In this document: piece by piece, positions 14,628 through 22,866 of the stretch
Numbering within the stretch: position 1 is the first letter of the stretch
Layout: the number at the start of each line of letters is the position of its first letter
From: Nitronereus sp964503895
GTDB lineage: Bacteria; Nitrospirota; Nitrospiria; Nitrospirales; UBA8639
Assembly (NCBI GenBank): GCA_964503895.1
Contig: CAZDCF010000012.1
Coordinates: 1-41,255 of the forward strand
Reading direction: 5' to 3'
DNA: 41,255 nucleotides
Position numbers and translations under genes: made by a program
The notes under the pieces: model-generated
What the model saw: the letters and a program-made list of their open reading frames with translations, nothing else
Told to the model about the DNA's origin: nothing
Database searches by the model: none

Positions 14628-16172
14628 TTAAGTCTGCTTGGAAAGTCCATAGATCTCCTGCATCTTGTGGTGAATGGCCTGCAAAAAAGGCTCGGTGCTC
14701 AGTGTCTGCCCTGTGGTTCTTCGAATAAGTTCTTCGGAGGTGAATTGCCTTCCATGGGCATGAATTCGATCGTTCAGCCAGTTCTTTAATGGGATCAGGT
14801 TTCCTTGCGCGATGTTAGTTTCTAGGGAAGGAATATCCACCTTGGCTTTTTGGTATAGCATTGCTGCATAGAGATTGCCCAACGTATAGGTTGGAAAATA
14901 TCCGAATGCGCCGAAAGACCAATGTACATCTTGGAGTACGCCTTCAGCTTCCGTTTTGGGAACCACGCCTAGATATTCTTTCATTTTCGTCCGCCACAGC
15001 TCGGGTAGGTCTCTGACCTCCACACGTTTTTCAATGACGTCAAGCTCGATTTCAAAGCGTAACATGATATGAAGATTGTATGTGACCTCATCGGCTTCTA
15101 CTCGAATAAGGGAAGGTTTTACGGCATTAATCACAGAATAGAATGTATCAACTGTCATACCTTTTAATTGAGTCGGGAACCGTTCTCTCAACAATGGGAA
15201 AAAGTATTTCCAAAATGCACGCGAGCGTCCCACGCTGTTTTCCCATAAACGCGATTGGCTTTCGTGGATGCCAAGGGAAAGGGATTCTCCTAATGGTGTG
15301 CCGTGATGCGCCGGAGGTAATCCTTGGTCATATAGTCCATGTCCTCCCTCATGAATGCAGCTAAACAAGCATGACTGCAAATCCTTTTCAAATACGCGGG
15401 TAGTCACGCGGACATCCGTGGGATGAAAGGATGTAGTGAAGGGGTGCGCGGATAAATCTAAACGCCCACGGGTAAAGTCATAGCCCATTTTCGTTAAAAC
15501 TAATTTGCCAAATTCAAGTTGTTGGTCGGTATTGTAAGTTTGGTACAAGAGGCTGTCGTCTGGTGGCGAAGGGGATGCCCTGATCTTTTCCAACAGCGAG
15601 ACAAGCCCTCTCCGAAGAGTAGCGAATAACGGAGTAAGTTGTGCTACGGTTGCCCCAGGTTCGTAGGTATCAAGTAATGTGTTGTATGGTGAATCTGTAT
15701 ATCCCAAATACTCAATTTCTTCGTGCTTGAGTGCGATAATCGTCTGAAGGTTTGGAAGGAATTTGCCAAAATTGTTTTCTTCTCGCGCCTTCGTCCATAT
15801 CTGCTGAGCCAAGGAACATTCACGTTCCAATCGTGTTACAAATTCCGAGGGTAATTTTTTTGCTCGACTAAAATCTCGCCAGGTTTCTCGAAAGAAGGCC
15901 TTAGAAGCTGAATCTAAGCCGTTTATGGTATCGTTGGCCAGTCCCGTTGTGGTATCGATATGCGGAATCAAAAGGTTTTCAATATCCGAAGAAACGAATT
16001 TGTCGTGAGCTAAAGTCTGAAGTAAGGCAATTTGGTCTGCCCGGGCTTGTCCTCCTCCCACAGGCATGTAGGTTTCTTGATCCCAATAAAGGAGTGCTGC
16101 GGCATCACGCAAATGCTGAATTTCAAGAAGTTTGGTTTTGAGTAATCCTAAACTATCTACCACATTTGGCAT
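14628..16172 (-). CDS. M32 family metallocarboxypeptidase (Taq-type)
   Basis: A cytoplasmic zinc carboxypeptidase that removes C-terminal residues from peptides. 514 aa is typical of the family. The zinc motif HEGGH (HExxH) appears in CIHEGGHGLYDQGLP, followed by the family hallmark GESLSLGIHESQSRLWEN, whose HES supplies the third ligand region. DVRVTTR, YNLHIMLRFEIE and SFGAFGYFPTYTLGN are other conserved blocks. AGGGG precedes the ATG by nine bases. It is divergent from the O-methyltransferase gene and convergent with the Panacea-like gene. It carries no signal peptide and probably serves peptide recycling. Confidence 0.93.
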   Translation of the reverse strand: MPNVVDSLGLLKTKLLEIQHLRDAAALLYWDQETYMPVGGGQARADQIALLQTLAHDKFVSSDIENLLIPHIDTTTGLANDTINGLDSASKAFFRETWRDFSRAKKLPSEFVTRLERECSLAQQIWTKAREENNFGKFLPNLQTIIALKHEEIEYLGYTDSPYNTLLDTYEPGATVAQLTPLFATLRRGLVSLLEKIRASPSPPDDSLLYQTYNTDQQLEFGKLVLTKMGYDFTRGRLDLSAHPFTTSFHPTDVRVTTRVFEKDLQSCLFSCIHEGGHGLYDQGLPPAHHGTPLGESLSLGIHESQSRLWENSVGRSRAFWKYFFPLLRERFPTQLKGMTVDTFYSVINAVKPSLIRVEADEVTYNLHIMLRFEIELDVIEKRVEVRDLPELWRTKMKEYLGVVPKTEAEGVLQDVHWSFGAFGYFPTYTLGNLYAAMLYQKAKVDIPSLETNIAQGNLIPLKNWLNDRIHAHGRQFTSEELIRRTTGQTLSTEPFLQAIHHKMQEIYGLSKQT

Positions 16173-16320
16173 GTGAAATACCCCTATATTTATCAGACGT
16201 AATAATATTGCGAATCCTGATCACTAGACTGTACAAAGACGGGCATATGATTGCAATGAGTCCATCTTGGGAGGAAATCAATTTTATACTAACCAGGGAC
16301 TATCCTACGAAAGACACGGT

Positions 16321-16965
16321 ATGAAAGATCTTATCACAACTGAAATCTCTGCTTATGCGGAAGCGCACTCCGTTCCTGAATCAGAGGTGTGCCGGCGATT
16401 GCGTGAAGAAACTTATCGTTCAGTAGATTGTCCACAAATGGTTGTTGGAGCGCTTGAGGGTGCTTTTCTTAAAATAATAACGCAGATAGTCGGTGCTAAA
16501 CGTGTGTTAGAAATCGGCACCTTTACAGGATATAGTGCACTCTGCTTTGCAGAGGCTTTACCTGAGGACGGTACCGTTCTTACTTGTGATATTGATGAGG
16601 AAACAACCAAGTTTGCCAAATCCTTTTGGGAGCAAAGTCCTGCTGGCCGAAAAATCGAAAGTAGAATTGCTCCAGCGCTTGAAACAATGAACCAACTCGA
16701 TAAGCAGTTCGATGTCATTTTTATTGATGCGGATAAAATCAACTACCTGAACTATTATCAGAGGGGGCTGGATCTTCTCGAGTCCACAGGCGTTATGCTT
16801 ATTGATAATGTCTTGTGGGGTGGAGATGTCATTGTTCATCCACCATCCGATGAATCTACTGCAGCAATTCAAGACTTGAATCGCACAGTCACTGCGGATC
16901 ATCGAGTTTCGTCGGTACTCGTTACTATTCGCGACGGTGTACTAGTTATTCGACCCAACTCATAA
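16321..16965 (+). CDS. SAM-dependent O-methyltransferase, catechol-OMT-like
   Basis: 214 aa from the ATG at 16321; the 18-residue extension to a TTG at 16267 is unlike the family. The class I methyltransferase motifs are clear: RVLEIGTFTGYSALCFAEAL (SAM site, residues about 60-80), VLTCDIDEE (acidic ribose-binding loop), FDVIFIDADKINYLNYY (metal/catalytic Asp, Lys) and LIDNVLWGGDV. This is the small divalent metal-dependent O-methyltransferase family that includes caffeoyl-CoA OMT and bacterial catechol methylases. The natural substrate cannot be told. It is isolated, divergent from the M32 peptidase gene. Confidence 0.88.
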   Translation: MKDLITTEISAYAEAHSVPESEVCRRLREETYRSVDCPQMVVGALEGAFLKIITQIVGAKRVLEIGTFTGYSALCFAEALPEDGTVLTCDIDEETTKFAKSFWEQSPAGRKIESRIAPALETMNQLDKQFDVIFIDADKINYLNYYQRGLDLLESTGVMLIDNVLWGGDVIVHPPSDESTAAIQDLNRTVTADHRVSSVLVTIRDGVLVIRPNS

Positions 16966-17340
16966 CCTGAAAAGGAAGGTAAGGTTTTAGAAGTTTGTTG
17001 ATTGATTAAAACCTCCTAGTTCTAGTAGCGAGGCGTTCATTGCCTGGTTGATGTAATTAGTTTGGCCGCACATGTTTTTTTATTTTGTGATCTGCCAGAG
17101 GGACTTGCCATGGGTGATCTGGAATTACCGACCTGATGGTTATGGGATCTGCGTTTTGACCTTTATTCTTTCCCGTATGGCCGTAATAATAAGTATTTAT
17201 AATTAAGTTTTAAATGGAATTACGGGGGAAATTCTGCTTCTCATTGACTTCTATTTCAAGGTTATGTTACTTGCAAGACACTTGCACTAGTGAAATTGCA
17301 GGGTCTGTCGGTTCTCATCCTTTTTTTAGTAGTTTCAAGA
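16966..17340. other. Intergenic region, 375 bp, no supported gene
   Basis: No convincing gene. An 8 bp inverted repeat (AGGTTTTA 16982-16989, TAAAACCT 17007-17014) follows the methyltransferase but lacks a T tract. I found no clear Zur box by eye ahead of the Fur-family gene. Confidence 0.5.
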
Positions 17341-17772
17341 ATGGGTTTAACAATGGAAACGACTTTAACGGGCGAACTCCGAGCTGCGGGCAAACGTATG
17401 ACGCGGACTCGGAAAGCGGTGTTGTCAGCGCTTGAAGCATCGCAATATCCGCTGAGTGCGACTGATCTTCATATTCAGCTCAAGAACCAGAAGGTGGCCA
17501 TTGATCTTGTGACAGTCTACCGGAATTTAACTGCATTAAAACAATTGGGGTTGGTCACTCAACTGGAACTGCACCAAGAAGGGCAGTTCCGATACGAAAT
17601 TAAAAAAGGTCGGGAACATCATCACCATATTCGATGTAAATCTTGTGGCCGTATCGTGGATTTGTTGTTATGTCCCTTGAAAAAATTGACGGCAATGATT
17701 GAGGAAGAAACCCGGTTTGTGGTTGGAGATCATTCGTTGGAATTTAGTGGATGGTGTCCCAAATGCCAGTAG
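17341..17772 (+). CDS. Fur-family metalloregulator (possibly Zur or PerR)
   Basis: 143 aa from ATG 17341; the upstream extension reads as a hydrophobic stretch unlike Fur proteins. The winged helix includes MTRTRKAVLSALEAS and DLVTVYRNLTALKQLG. The metal domain has EHHHHIRCKSCGRIVDL and a terminal WCPKCQ, giving two CxxC structural zinc motifs and a His cluster. It is only distantly similar to the Fur at 13003-13485. It precedes a MerC-like membrane protein by 22 bases and probably shares its transcript. The neighbours (MerC-like protein, a His/Cys-rich protein nearby) favour a zinc regulator, but specificity is inferred. Confidence 0.82.
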   Translation: MGLTMETTLTGELRAAGKRMTRTRKAVLSALEASQYPLSATDLHIQLKNQKVAIDLVTVYRNLTALKQLGLVTQLELHQEGQFRYEIKKGREHHHHIRCKSCGRIVDLLLCPLKKLTAMIEEETRFVVGDHSLEFSGWCPKCQ

Positions 17773-17794
17773 GGGTTGAACGAAAAGGGGGTAT

Positions 17795-18277
17795 ATGTCG
17801 ACGTTAGGCGTGAGATTATCGAAGGCTGGTTCTATGATTTCCTTGGTGTGTGCGGTGCATTGTGCATTAACACCCTTAGCGTTGTTGGCGTTACCCTTAC
17901 TGGCAGCACAGTATGGAGGTGCGTTAGAGGGCATGTTTGGCGCTGTGTTTTCTCATTCTTTTGAATGGGTTTTCTTGGGTGTGATCATTGTGGTGGCAGG
18001 GTTTGGAGTGCTGGCTACATATCCCGTTCATAGTGATCGACGGCCAGCTGCGTTGACAGTACTCGGCTTTTTTATATTGCTATCGGTTCGACTTTTTATT
18101 GAACCTGGTACTTCACTGGAAATCTCTGGAGATTTAATAGGTGCTTCGATCATTGCTTGGGGCGGATTTCTGAATAGGGCGCTTTGCCACTGTCATGGCT
18201 GCCATGGTGAAGATGAGGAGAATGAAGTTTTTGTCGGAGCTGGTGAATCACGGTCCGCACCGGCATCAACTCCGTGA
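17795..18277 (+). CDS. MerC-family membrane protein
   Basis: A 160 aa inner-membrane protein with about four membrane segments. The first carries CAVHC at residues 19-23 (MISLVCAVHCALTPLALL), the conserved Cys pair of the MerC heavy-metal transporter family. The C-terminal tail has CHCHGCHGEDEE, an additional metal-binding cluster. AAAAGGGGG gives a ribosome site before the ATG. MerC proteins carry Hg2+ in mercury operons, but many chromosomal homologues lie next to Zur-type regulators. With the Fur-family gene directly upstream and no other mer genes, a zinc or other divalent-metal role is more likely than mercury resistance (inference). Confidence 0.85.
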   Translation: MSTLGVRLSKAGSMISLVCAVHCALTPLALLALPLLAAQYGGALEGMFGAVFSHSFEWVFLGVIIVVAGFGVLATYPVHSDRRPAALTVLGFFILLSVRLFIEPGTSLEISGDLIGASIIAWGGFLNRALCHCHGCHGEDEENEVFVGAGESRSAPASTP

Positions 18278-18349
18278 CAGATTCCACTATTCCCAAAAGT
18301 AGATCAATGTGCGCTAAGATAGCCCTGCAAGGAAGGTAGGGGAAGCGAC

Positions 18350-18511
18350 ATGCCCGAGTGGCTTGCGTTTATTATTGAATTGTTTCGGTCAGGACAAGGC
18401 CTTTCCTTACTGGCCGTGCTTGTTGTTGGTGTTCTCTCTCTGTACCTTTTGGGGTTGATCGCCGCTTTAGTTTTTCCTGTCTGGCGCCGCTATCGAAGCC
18501 CACACCAATAG
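18350..18511 (+). CDS. Small single-span membrane protein, 53 aa
   Basis: A short frame with AGGGGAAG at proper distance before the ATG. It encodes an N-terminal amphipathic segment (MPEWLAFIIELFRSG), one strongly hydrophobic helix of about 25 residues (LSLLAVLVVGVLSLYLLGLIAA, positions 18-40) and a basic C-terminus (VWRRYRSPHQ). That predicts insertion with a cytoplasmic C-terminal tail by the positive-inside rule. It begins 72 bases after the MerC-like gene on the same strand and may be part of that unit. No family is recognised. Confidence 0.5.
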   Translation: MPEWLAFIIELFRSGQGLSLLAVLVVGVLSLYLLGLIAALVFPVWRRYRSPHQ

Positions 18512-18741
18512 ATGATGGAGAATATCCTTCTCCCATTTTCCGTGCCGTGATCTTTTTGCGACCTTGGCATGTTTCTATGTCGTCACACATTTGGTCGCGT
18601 TTTGCATATACACTCCTAATAAGTACGATTTCCATCGCTTTGGTCACAATATCCTAATTGGGCTTCGGGTCCCTTGCGAAGCTGACATTCTAATACCAGT
18701 ATTCCTGAGGTCTTGACCCTCAATTGTAGGTAGGTACGTGA

Positions 18742-19089
18742 TCATGCTGTGGTTACTAGCCCGTGATCATCACAGTGCGATCCGTGGGAGAAATGGAGAT
18801 GTCCGCTAACTAGGTAGTCGGTGTGGTTACCGTGGGGTATGGCTTCGTGCCCACAGTTAGGGCCGTGTACATGGTTAGTATCATGGCCGCTACAAGTGTG
18901 ACGGGGAGTGCAGGACTGCGGGTTTTGATCCGTGATGGGCAGGGCATGTTCATCGATATGTCCCTCATGTAAATGGTGAAGGTGTCCATCATGTAAGAAG
19001 TCTGTGTGGCCATCATGTTGGATCCGCGTATGGCCACACGTTTCGTGATGAATATGATCGTGATGTGCATGTGTCTGGTGATTGGCCAT
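18742..19089 (-). CDS. His/Cys-rich metal-binding protein with internal duplication
   Basis: A 115 aa protein containing 29 His and 5 Cys. Two copies of a 31-residue unit are visible, at 18-48 and 79-109: both follow CGH-x4-H-x2-H-TD-[FY]L-x2-GHLH-x2-H-x2-H-x-D-[ED]-H, with 17 of 31 positions identical. No signal peptide, so it is probably a cytoplasmic metal store or chaperone for Zn, Ni or a similar ion. It starts 12 bases after the stop of the DAHP synthase gene with AAAGGAG between them, so the two are co-transcribed. Similar His-rich repeat proteins exist in other bacteria but their function is not established to my knowledge. Confidence 0.75.
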   Translation of the reverse strand: MANHQTHAHHDHIHHETCGHTRIQHDGHTDFLHDGHLHHLHEGHIDEHALPITDQNPQSCTPRHTCSGHDTNHVHGPNCGHEAIPHGNHTDYLVSGHLHFSHGSHCDDHGLVTTA

Positions 19090-19101
19090 GTGGTGTCTCC
19101 T

Positions 19102-20169
19102 TTAATAGGTGCTGGCTTTTTCTCGTGATAGTCTCTCGGCTAATTCATACAGTAAAGATTCTGTATCTTCCCAACCAATGCAGGCATCGGTAATCGAGAC
19201 GCCGTATTCGAGGGTTTTGCCTTTTTCCCATGGTTGTTTGCCCGGTTTCAAATTGCTTTCTAACAACAATCCAAGAATGCCATTTTGTCCCTCACAGTGT
19301 TGCTTGAGAACGGAATGTGCCACGGGAATTTGTCGCGTGTGGTCCTTGTCGGAATTGCCATGCGAGCAATCAACCATTATAGGGCGGGCGACATCTTCTT
19401 TGTTCAGACCTTCTAGGGCTTGAATGACATGTTCTTGGCCGTAATTGGTTTTGCCTCCGCCTCCGCGTAAGACAATGTGACGGTCAGGGTTTCCATTGGT
19501 TTTAACTATGGATGTCACGCCATCTATGTTAATGCCTACAAAACTGTGGGGTTGACTTGCGGTCACCATGGCATTAAGTGCAACTTGTAGGCTTCCGTCT
19601 GTGCCGTTTTTAAATCCGATGGGCATGGAGAGTCCGCTGGCCATTTCTCTGTGGGTTTGGCTTTCGGTTGTTCGGGCACCAATAGCAGCCCAACTAAGTA
19701 AGTCGGAGATATATTGAGGTGTGACGGGGTCCAGTAATTCAGTCCCGCAGGGCAGGCCAATATTATTAATGTTCAATAAAATAGTTCGCGCCAGTTCAAA
19801 CCCTTCAGCGATATCGCAAGATCCGTCTAGGTGTGGATCATTGATCAGGCCTTTCCATCCCACTGTCGTTCGTGGCTTTTCAAAATAGGTCCGCATGATG
19901 ATCAGCAAGTGATCCTTGGTTGCATCCGCGACCTTTTTTAAGGCATTTGCATATTCATAGGCTTGTGCAGGGTCATGAATAGAACAGGGGCCAATAACTA
20001 CCAGCAATCGGTACTGATCTCGGCCATATAACACATCTTGAATAGCATGACGGCTTTCGATGACGACACGTTCTGCTGTCTCAGTCGTGGGCGTTTTTTC
20101 TTTGACCTGTCGGGGAGTCACTAATTTTTTAATGTCAATGACATGCCGATTATTGATGAGTTCCGTCAT
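19102..20169 (-). CDS. aroG: 3-deoxy-7-phosphoheptulonate (DAHP) synthase, class I
   Basis: First committed step of the shikimate pathway: condenses phosphoenolpyruvate and erythrose 4-phosphate. 355 aa is standard for class I (AroF/G/H) enzymes, which cannot be told apart here. The divalent metal ligands are all identifiable: Cys62 in GPCSIHD, His in VDCSHGNSDK, Glu in LLESNLKPG and Asp in ITDACIGWED. The PEP-binding GARTTESQTHREMASG is also intact. GGAGAAGG precedes the ATG. The unusual aspect is the operon partner, a His/Cys-rich metal-binding protein 12 bases downstream, suggesting that metal supply to this metalloenzyme matters. Regulation by aromatic amino acids cannot be judged. Confidence 0.95.
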   Translation of the reverse strand: MTELINNRHVIDIKKLVTPRQVKEKTPTTETAERVVIESRHAIQDVLYGRDQYRLLVVIGPCSIHDPAQAYEYANALKKVADATKDHLLIIMRTYFEKPRTTVGWKGLINDPHLDGSCDIAEGFELARTILLNINNIGLPCGTELLDPVTPQYISDLLSWAAIGARTTESQTHREMASGLSMPIGFKNGTDGSLQVALNAMVTASQPHSFVGINIDGVTSIVKTNGNPDRHIVLRGGGGKTNYGQEHVIQALEGLNKEDVARPIMVDCSHGNSDKDHTRQIPVAHSVLKQHCEGQNGILGLLLESNLKPGKQPWEKGKTLEYGVSITDACIGWEDTESLLYELAERLSREKASTY

Positions 20170-20776
20170 AAGGACCTTCTCCCGAGCACACTGAATGTAG
20201 GGCTAACTCTTAAATGAGCAAGAATGCATTTGCCTTTCCTGATTTATTTTAAAACCAGTATTAAAGGCCAGATAGATAATTTTGAACGTCCATTCTAAGG
20301 AATCTGCAAGTGCGCCTGCAAGAGGGTTTCGTATCATGGCTGGGCTTTTCCTGAACATCAGGATTGGAAATGCCGGCGACATTTGATTGGGGGGCAGCCA
20401 AATATGGGGGCGGGTTGAACAATCGTATTGAGAAGTGTTTAACAATGTGCTGATATTCGGTATGTTTCTGGTGAAAGTGCTATGGCCTTTGTTAGGTGAT
20501 GGGGCCTCGTTGTTTTACTTGAGGTTTTAGAGCAAGAGAATGAGGTTTTCGAAGTGGGAATGGAAGAGTCCTGCGGGGGGGCTCGAGTTCTGCTGGGTTT
20601 GCCATAAAAACCTATTCCCTCAAAGAATTAATAGTAATCATCAATTTCTATAAGGCGTCTTATTCCCCGCAACGAAGCGACCAAGCCAGGCGTTTAATTG
20701 GAGATGCGGGAAAGTTAATATGGTGCTCAATGTCTCAGAGGCACCTTATCTCAAACTCTTAGCTAGAGGATGATTA
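20170..20776. other. Long intergenic region, 607 bp, no supported gene
   Basis: Divergent region between aroG and the reductase-like gene. The only frame of any length (20203-20445, leftward) has an amino-acid mix and start context that look spurious. I found no RNA gene, terminator or recognised operator in it. Confidence 0.55.
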
Positions 20777-21685
20777 ATGTTACCGCGAGAAGTTTTTGTT
20801 CCAGCCACCGTCATGCAAATTCATACGTATGATCCGGGGGAGGTTCGTAAGATAGCATTGACTCTTCCAGAGGCATATGCCCTTGATGGTCAGATTTTCC
20901 CCATACGTGATCGGATGCGTCCAGGAAATGCTTTTCTTGCCCGTCCCTGGGGACAAAGGACAAAGAAATATCGGCGAAGAATGTACACTCGATCTAATTG
21001 TGCGATTGACGGCCCTCGAGTATTGGAAACTATAATCAATGACACTCACCGTGAAAAAGCTGACACGTCTCCGTGGTGGCAAACTGAGGCTATTGACCAT
21101 CTCGAGTCTATAGGAGGAACCATAGAGGTTCGGGTTGATGTAGATACTCAAGCTAAAGAATTAGTGATTTATGAGAATAGTCAAAAGGTAGAACCGAATA
21201 ATTTGATTTTGGAAACTGATAATGAGTGGCCAACGATGAGGATACTTGCTTTGGCCTTTTCAACAGGGATTACGCCGTTTCTTTCCTATCTTGATTACAT
21301 GCGAAGGAAGGAATTTGGGAGAATCGTGGGGTGTCGGGGTGTCGAGTTCATACTCGTTGCGAGTGTGAGAAATCCTCGTCATCTCATTCAGCATGAAGAA
21401 CTGCAAGCTATAGCTGCCGCTTATCCTAAGCATTTCCAGTATATTCCTGTGTTAACTCGAGAATGGCCTAAAGAGTGGGAAGGAGGTAAGGGGCGGATTA
21501 TTAAGCAAGAAGGAAAAGATAGGCAGGAGGCTAGGATTAATTTGGATTCATTGCTTGATCTTGTGCCGAATATTCACGAATGTCATATCCGCCTCTGTGG
21601 AAATGCAAGTGCGCGTGATCAATTTCTTGAGGGATTGTATCAGGCTGGTCTTGCCACGATGAGTTTTCGTTCCGAGGTTTGGTAA
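20777..21685 (+). CDS. Ferredoxin-reductase (FNR)-like protein
   Basis: 302 aa, preceded by GAGG at a workable distance. The C-terminal half looks like the NAD(P)-binding domain of the FNR superfamily: LALAFSTGITPFLSYLDYM (equivalent of the GTGIxPf nucleotide loop), FILVASVRNPRHLIQHEEL, YIPVLTRE and HIRLCGNASARDQFLEGL (equivalent of yiCGPpamv). The N-terminal half should be the FAD-binding barrel. RRMYTRSN may stand for the R-x-Y-[ST] FAD motif, but this part is unusual. The family transfers electrons between NAD(P)H and ferredoxin or an oxygenase. The partner is unknown and the chain ends in SEVW. Confidence 0.6.
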   Translation: MLPREVFVPATVMQIHTYDPGEVRKIALTLPEAYALDGQIFPIRDRMRPGNAFLARPWGQRTKKYRRRMYTRSNCAIDGPRVLETIINDTHREKADTSPWWQTEAIDHLESIGGTIEVRVDVDTQAKELVIYENSQKVEPNNLILETDNEWPTMRILALAFSTGITPFLSYLDYMRRKEFGRIVGCRGVEFILVASVRNPRHLIQHEELQAIAAAYPKHFQYIPVLTREWPKEWEGGKGRIIKQEGKDRQEARINLDSLLDLVPNIHECHIRLCGNASARDQFLEGLYQAGLATMSFRSEVW

Positions 21686-21780
21686 AAACTTTGTCGCAAG
21701 ATTGACAATGTTTTGCTGGTGCGTCGAGTCGGACTAGGTTTTCACGATTTTTTGTTATTGTACGAGGCAACGAATAACAG

Positions 21781-22866
21781 ATGTCATCACTCTGGTGTGC
21801 TATTTCTGGTCATGGGTTTGGGCATGCGGCCCAGGTTGTTCCAGTATTGAATGAATTGGGTCGGCGAGACCCTTCCTTGAAAGTTCTTTTGCGGACTACT
21901 GTGCCCGAACACTTTTTTGCCAATCGCTTAACCATTTCCTGGGAGTTGAGTTGTCACGAACAAGATGTAGGTTGTGTCCAACAAGATCCATTGAGCATTG
22001 ATGTTTTTGAAACATGGAAGGCTTATGAAAATTTTCATGATCGATGGGATGAACGAATCTTTTTAGAGTGTGAAGCGATAAAGAAATGCAATCCAGATCT
22101 TATCCTGTCGAATATTTCATACTTAGCATTGGAGGCTGGTTCGCGTGTAGGTTTACCAACAATTGCTTGCGGATCCTTGTCTTGGGACGAAGTGCTACAG
22201 GAATTTGTGGACCCACAAAATCCTCGACATAGTCATGTCATTGGTCATATCCGAGAAGTATATAAGCTTGCTGATTTGGCAATTCGCCTAGCTCCGTCGT
22301 TGCCATTAGACGCTTTTTCTAGACATGTTGATGTGGGACCCATTGGGTATGCTGATGTAATTTCATCGAATACGTTGTCATGTCAGGTTGCTCAGCCAGG
22401 TGAGGGCCCTCTTGTTTTAGTGGCCTTTGGCGGAATACCTCTGGAATCCTTGCCTTTTGAAAGGCTTGATCAACTTTCTCCTTATCAATTTCTGTTGGAT
22501 TTGTCCTTTTCAGGTGATTATGAGCGGGTAAGGTCTACCTCTGATATGTATAGGAGTTTTACTGAATTATTTCGCGCTGCTGATATTATTTTGACTAAGC
22601 CCGGCTATGGAACAGTGATCGAGGCGGTGGCCATTGGAAAGCCCCTTGTCTATGTGCGGCGATGCAATTTTGCCGATGAAGAAGTTGTAGTGGAATATGC
22701 TCGCCAGTATGGTCGGGCCTACGAACTTTCAAAAGACGATTTTTTTTCAGGTTTTTGGCGAAGGGCTTTGGATAAGGTCCAAACGCTGCCCGTTTCACTA
22801 GAAAGGCCTCCCGAATCTGGCCTTACAGCAGCCGCGGATATTATAGAGTCTTATCTTTTAAGATAA
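21781..22866 (+). CDS. GT-B glycosyltransferase-like protein (MurG/UDP-GT type)
   Basis: 361 aa, cytoplasmic. The N-terminus ISGHGFGHAAQVVPVLNEL is the glycine-rich acceptor loop of GT-B glycosyltransferases of the MurG/GT28 kind. The C-terminal domain has ADIILTKPGYGTVIEAVAIGKPLVYVRR, the donor nucleotide-sugar signature (residues about 272-300). Length is typical. Acceptor and donor cannot be told. It follows the reductase-like gene by about 95 bases on the same strand and converges with the OB-fold-like gene at 22841, whose 3' end it overlaps by 26 bases. Confidence 0.75.
   Translation: MSSLWCAISGHGFGHAAQVVPVLNELGRRDPSLKVLLRTTVPEHFFANRLTISWELSCHEQDVGCVQQDPLSIDVFETWKAYENFHDRWDERIFLECEAIKKCNPDLILSNISYLALEAGSRVGLPTIACGSLSWDEVLQEFVDPQNPRHSHVIGHIREVYKLADLAIRLAPSLPLDAFSRHVDVGPIGYADVISSNTLSCQVAQPGEGPLVLVAFGGIPLESLPFERLDQLSPYQFLLDLSFSGDYERVRSTSDMYRSFTELFRAADIILTKPGYGTVIEAVAIGKPLVYVRRCNFADEEVVVEYARQYGRAYELSKDDFFSGFWRRALDKVQTLPVSLERPPESGLTAAADIIESYLLR

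Noticed and set aside
14436..14789. 117 aa rightward frame
   Set aside because: It overlaps the 3' end of the M32 peptidase gene in antisense, has no ribosome site and no recognisable domain.
16982..17014. 8 bp inverted repeat after the O-methyltransferase gene
   Set aside because: It has no T tract on either side and a 17 nt loop, so a terminator call is not justified.
20203..20445. 80 aa leftward frame in the aroG upstream gap
   Set aside because: No ribosome site and no protein-like pattern; treated as non-coding.
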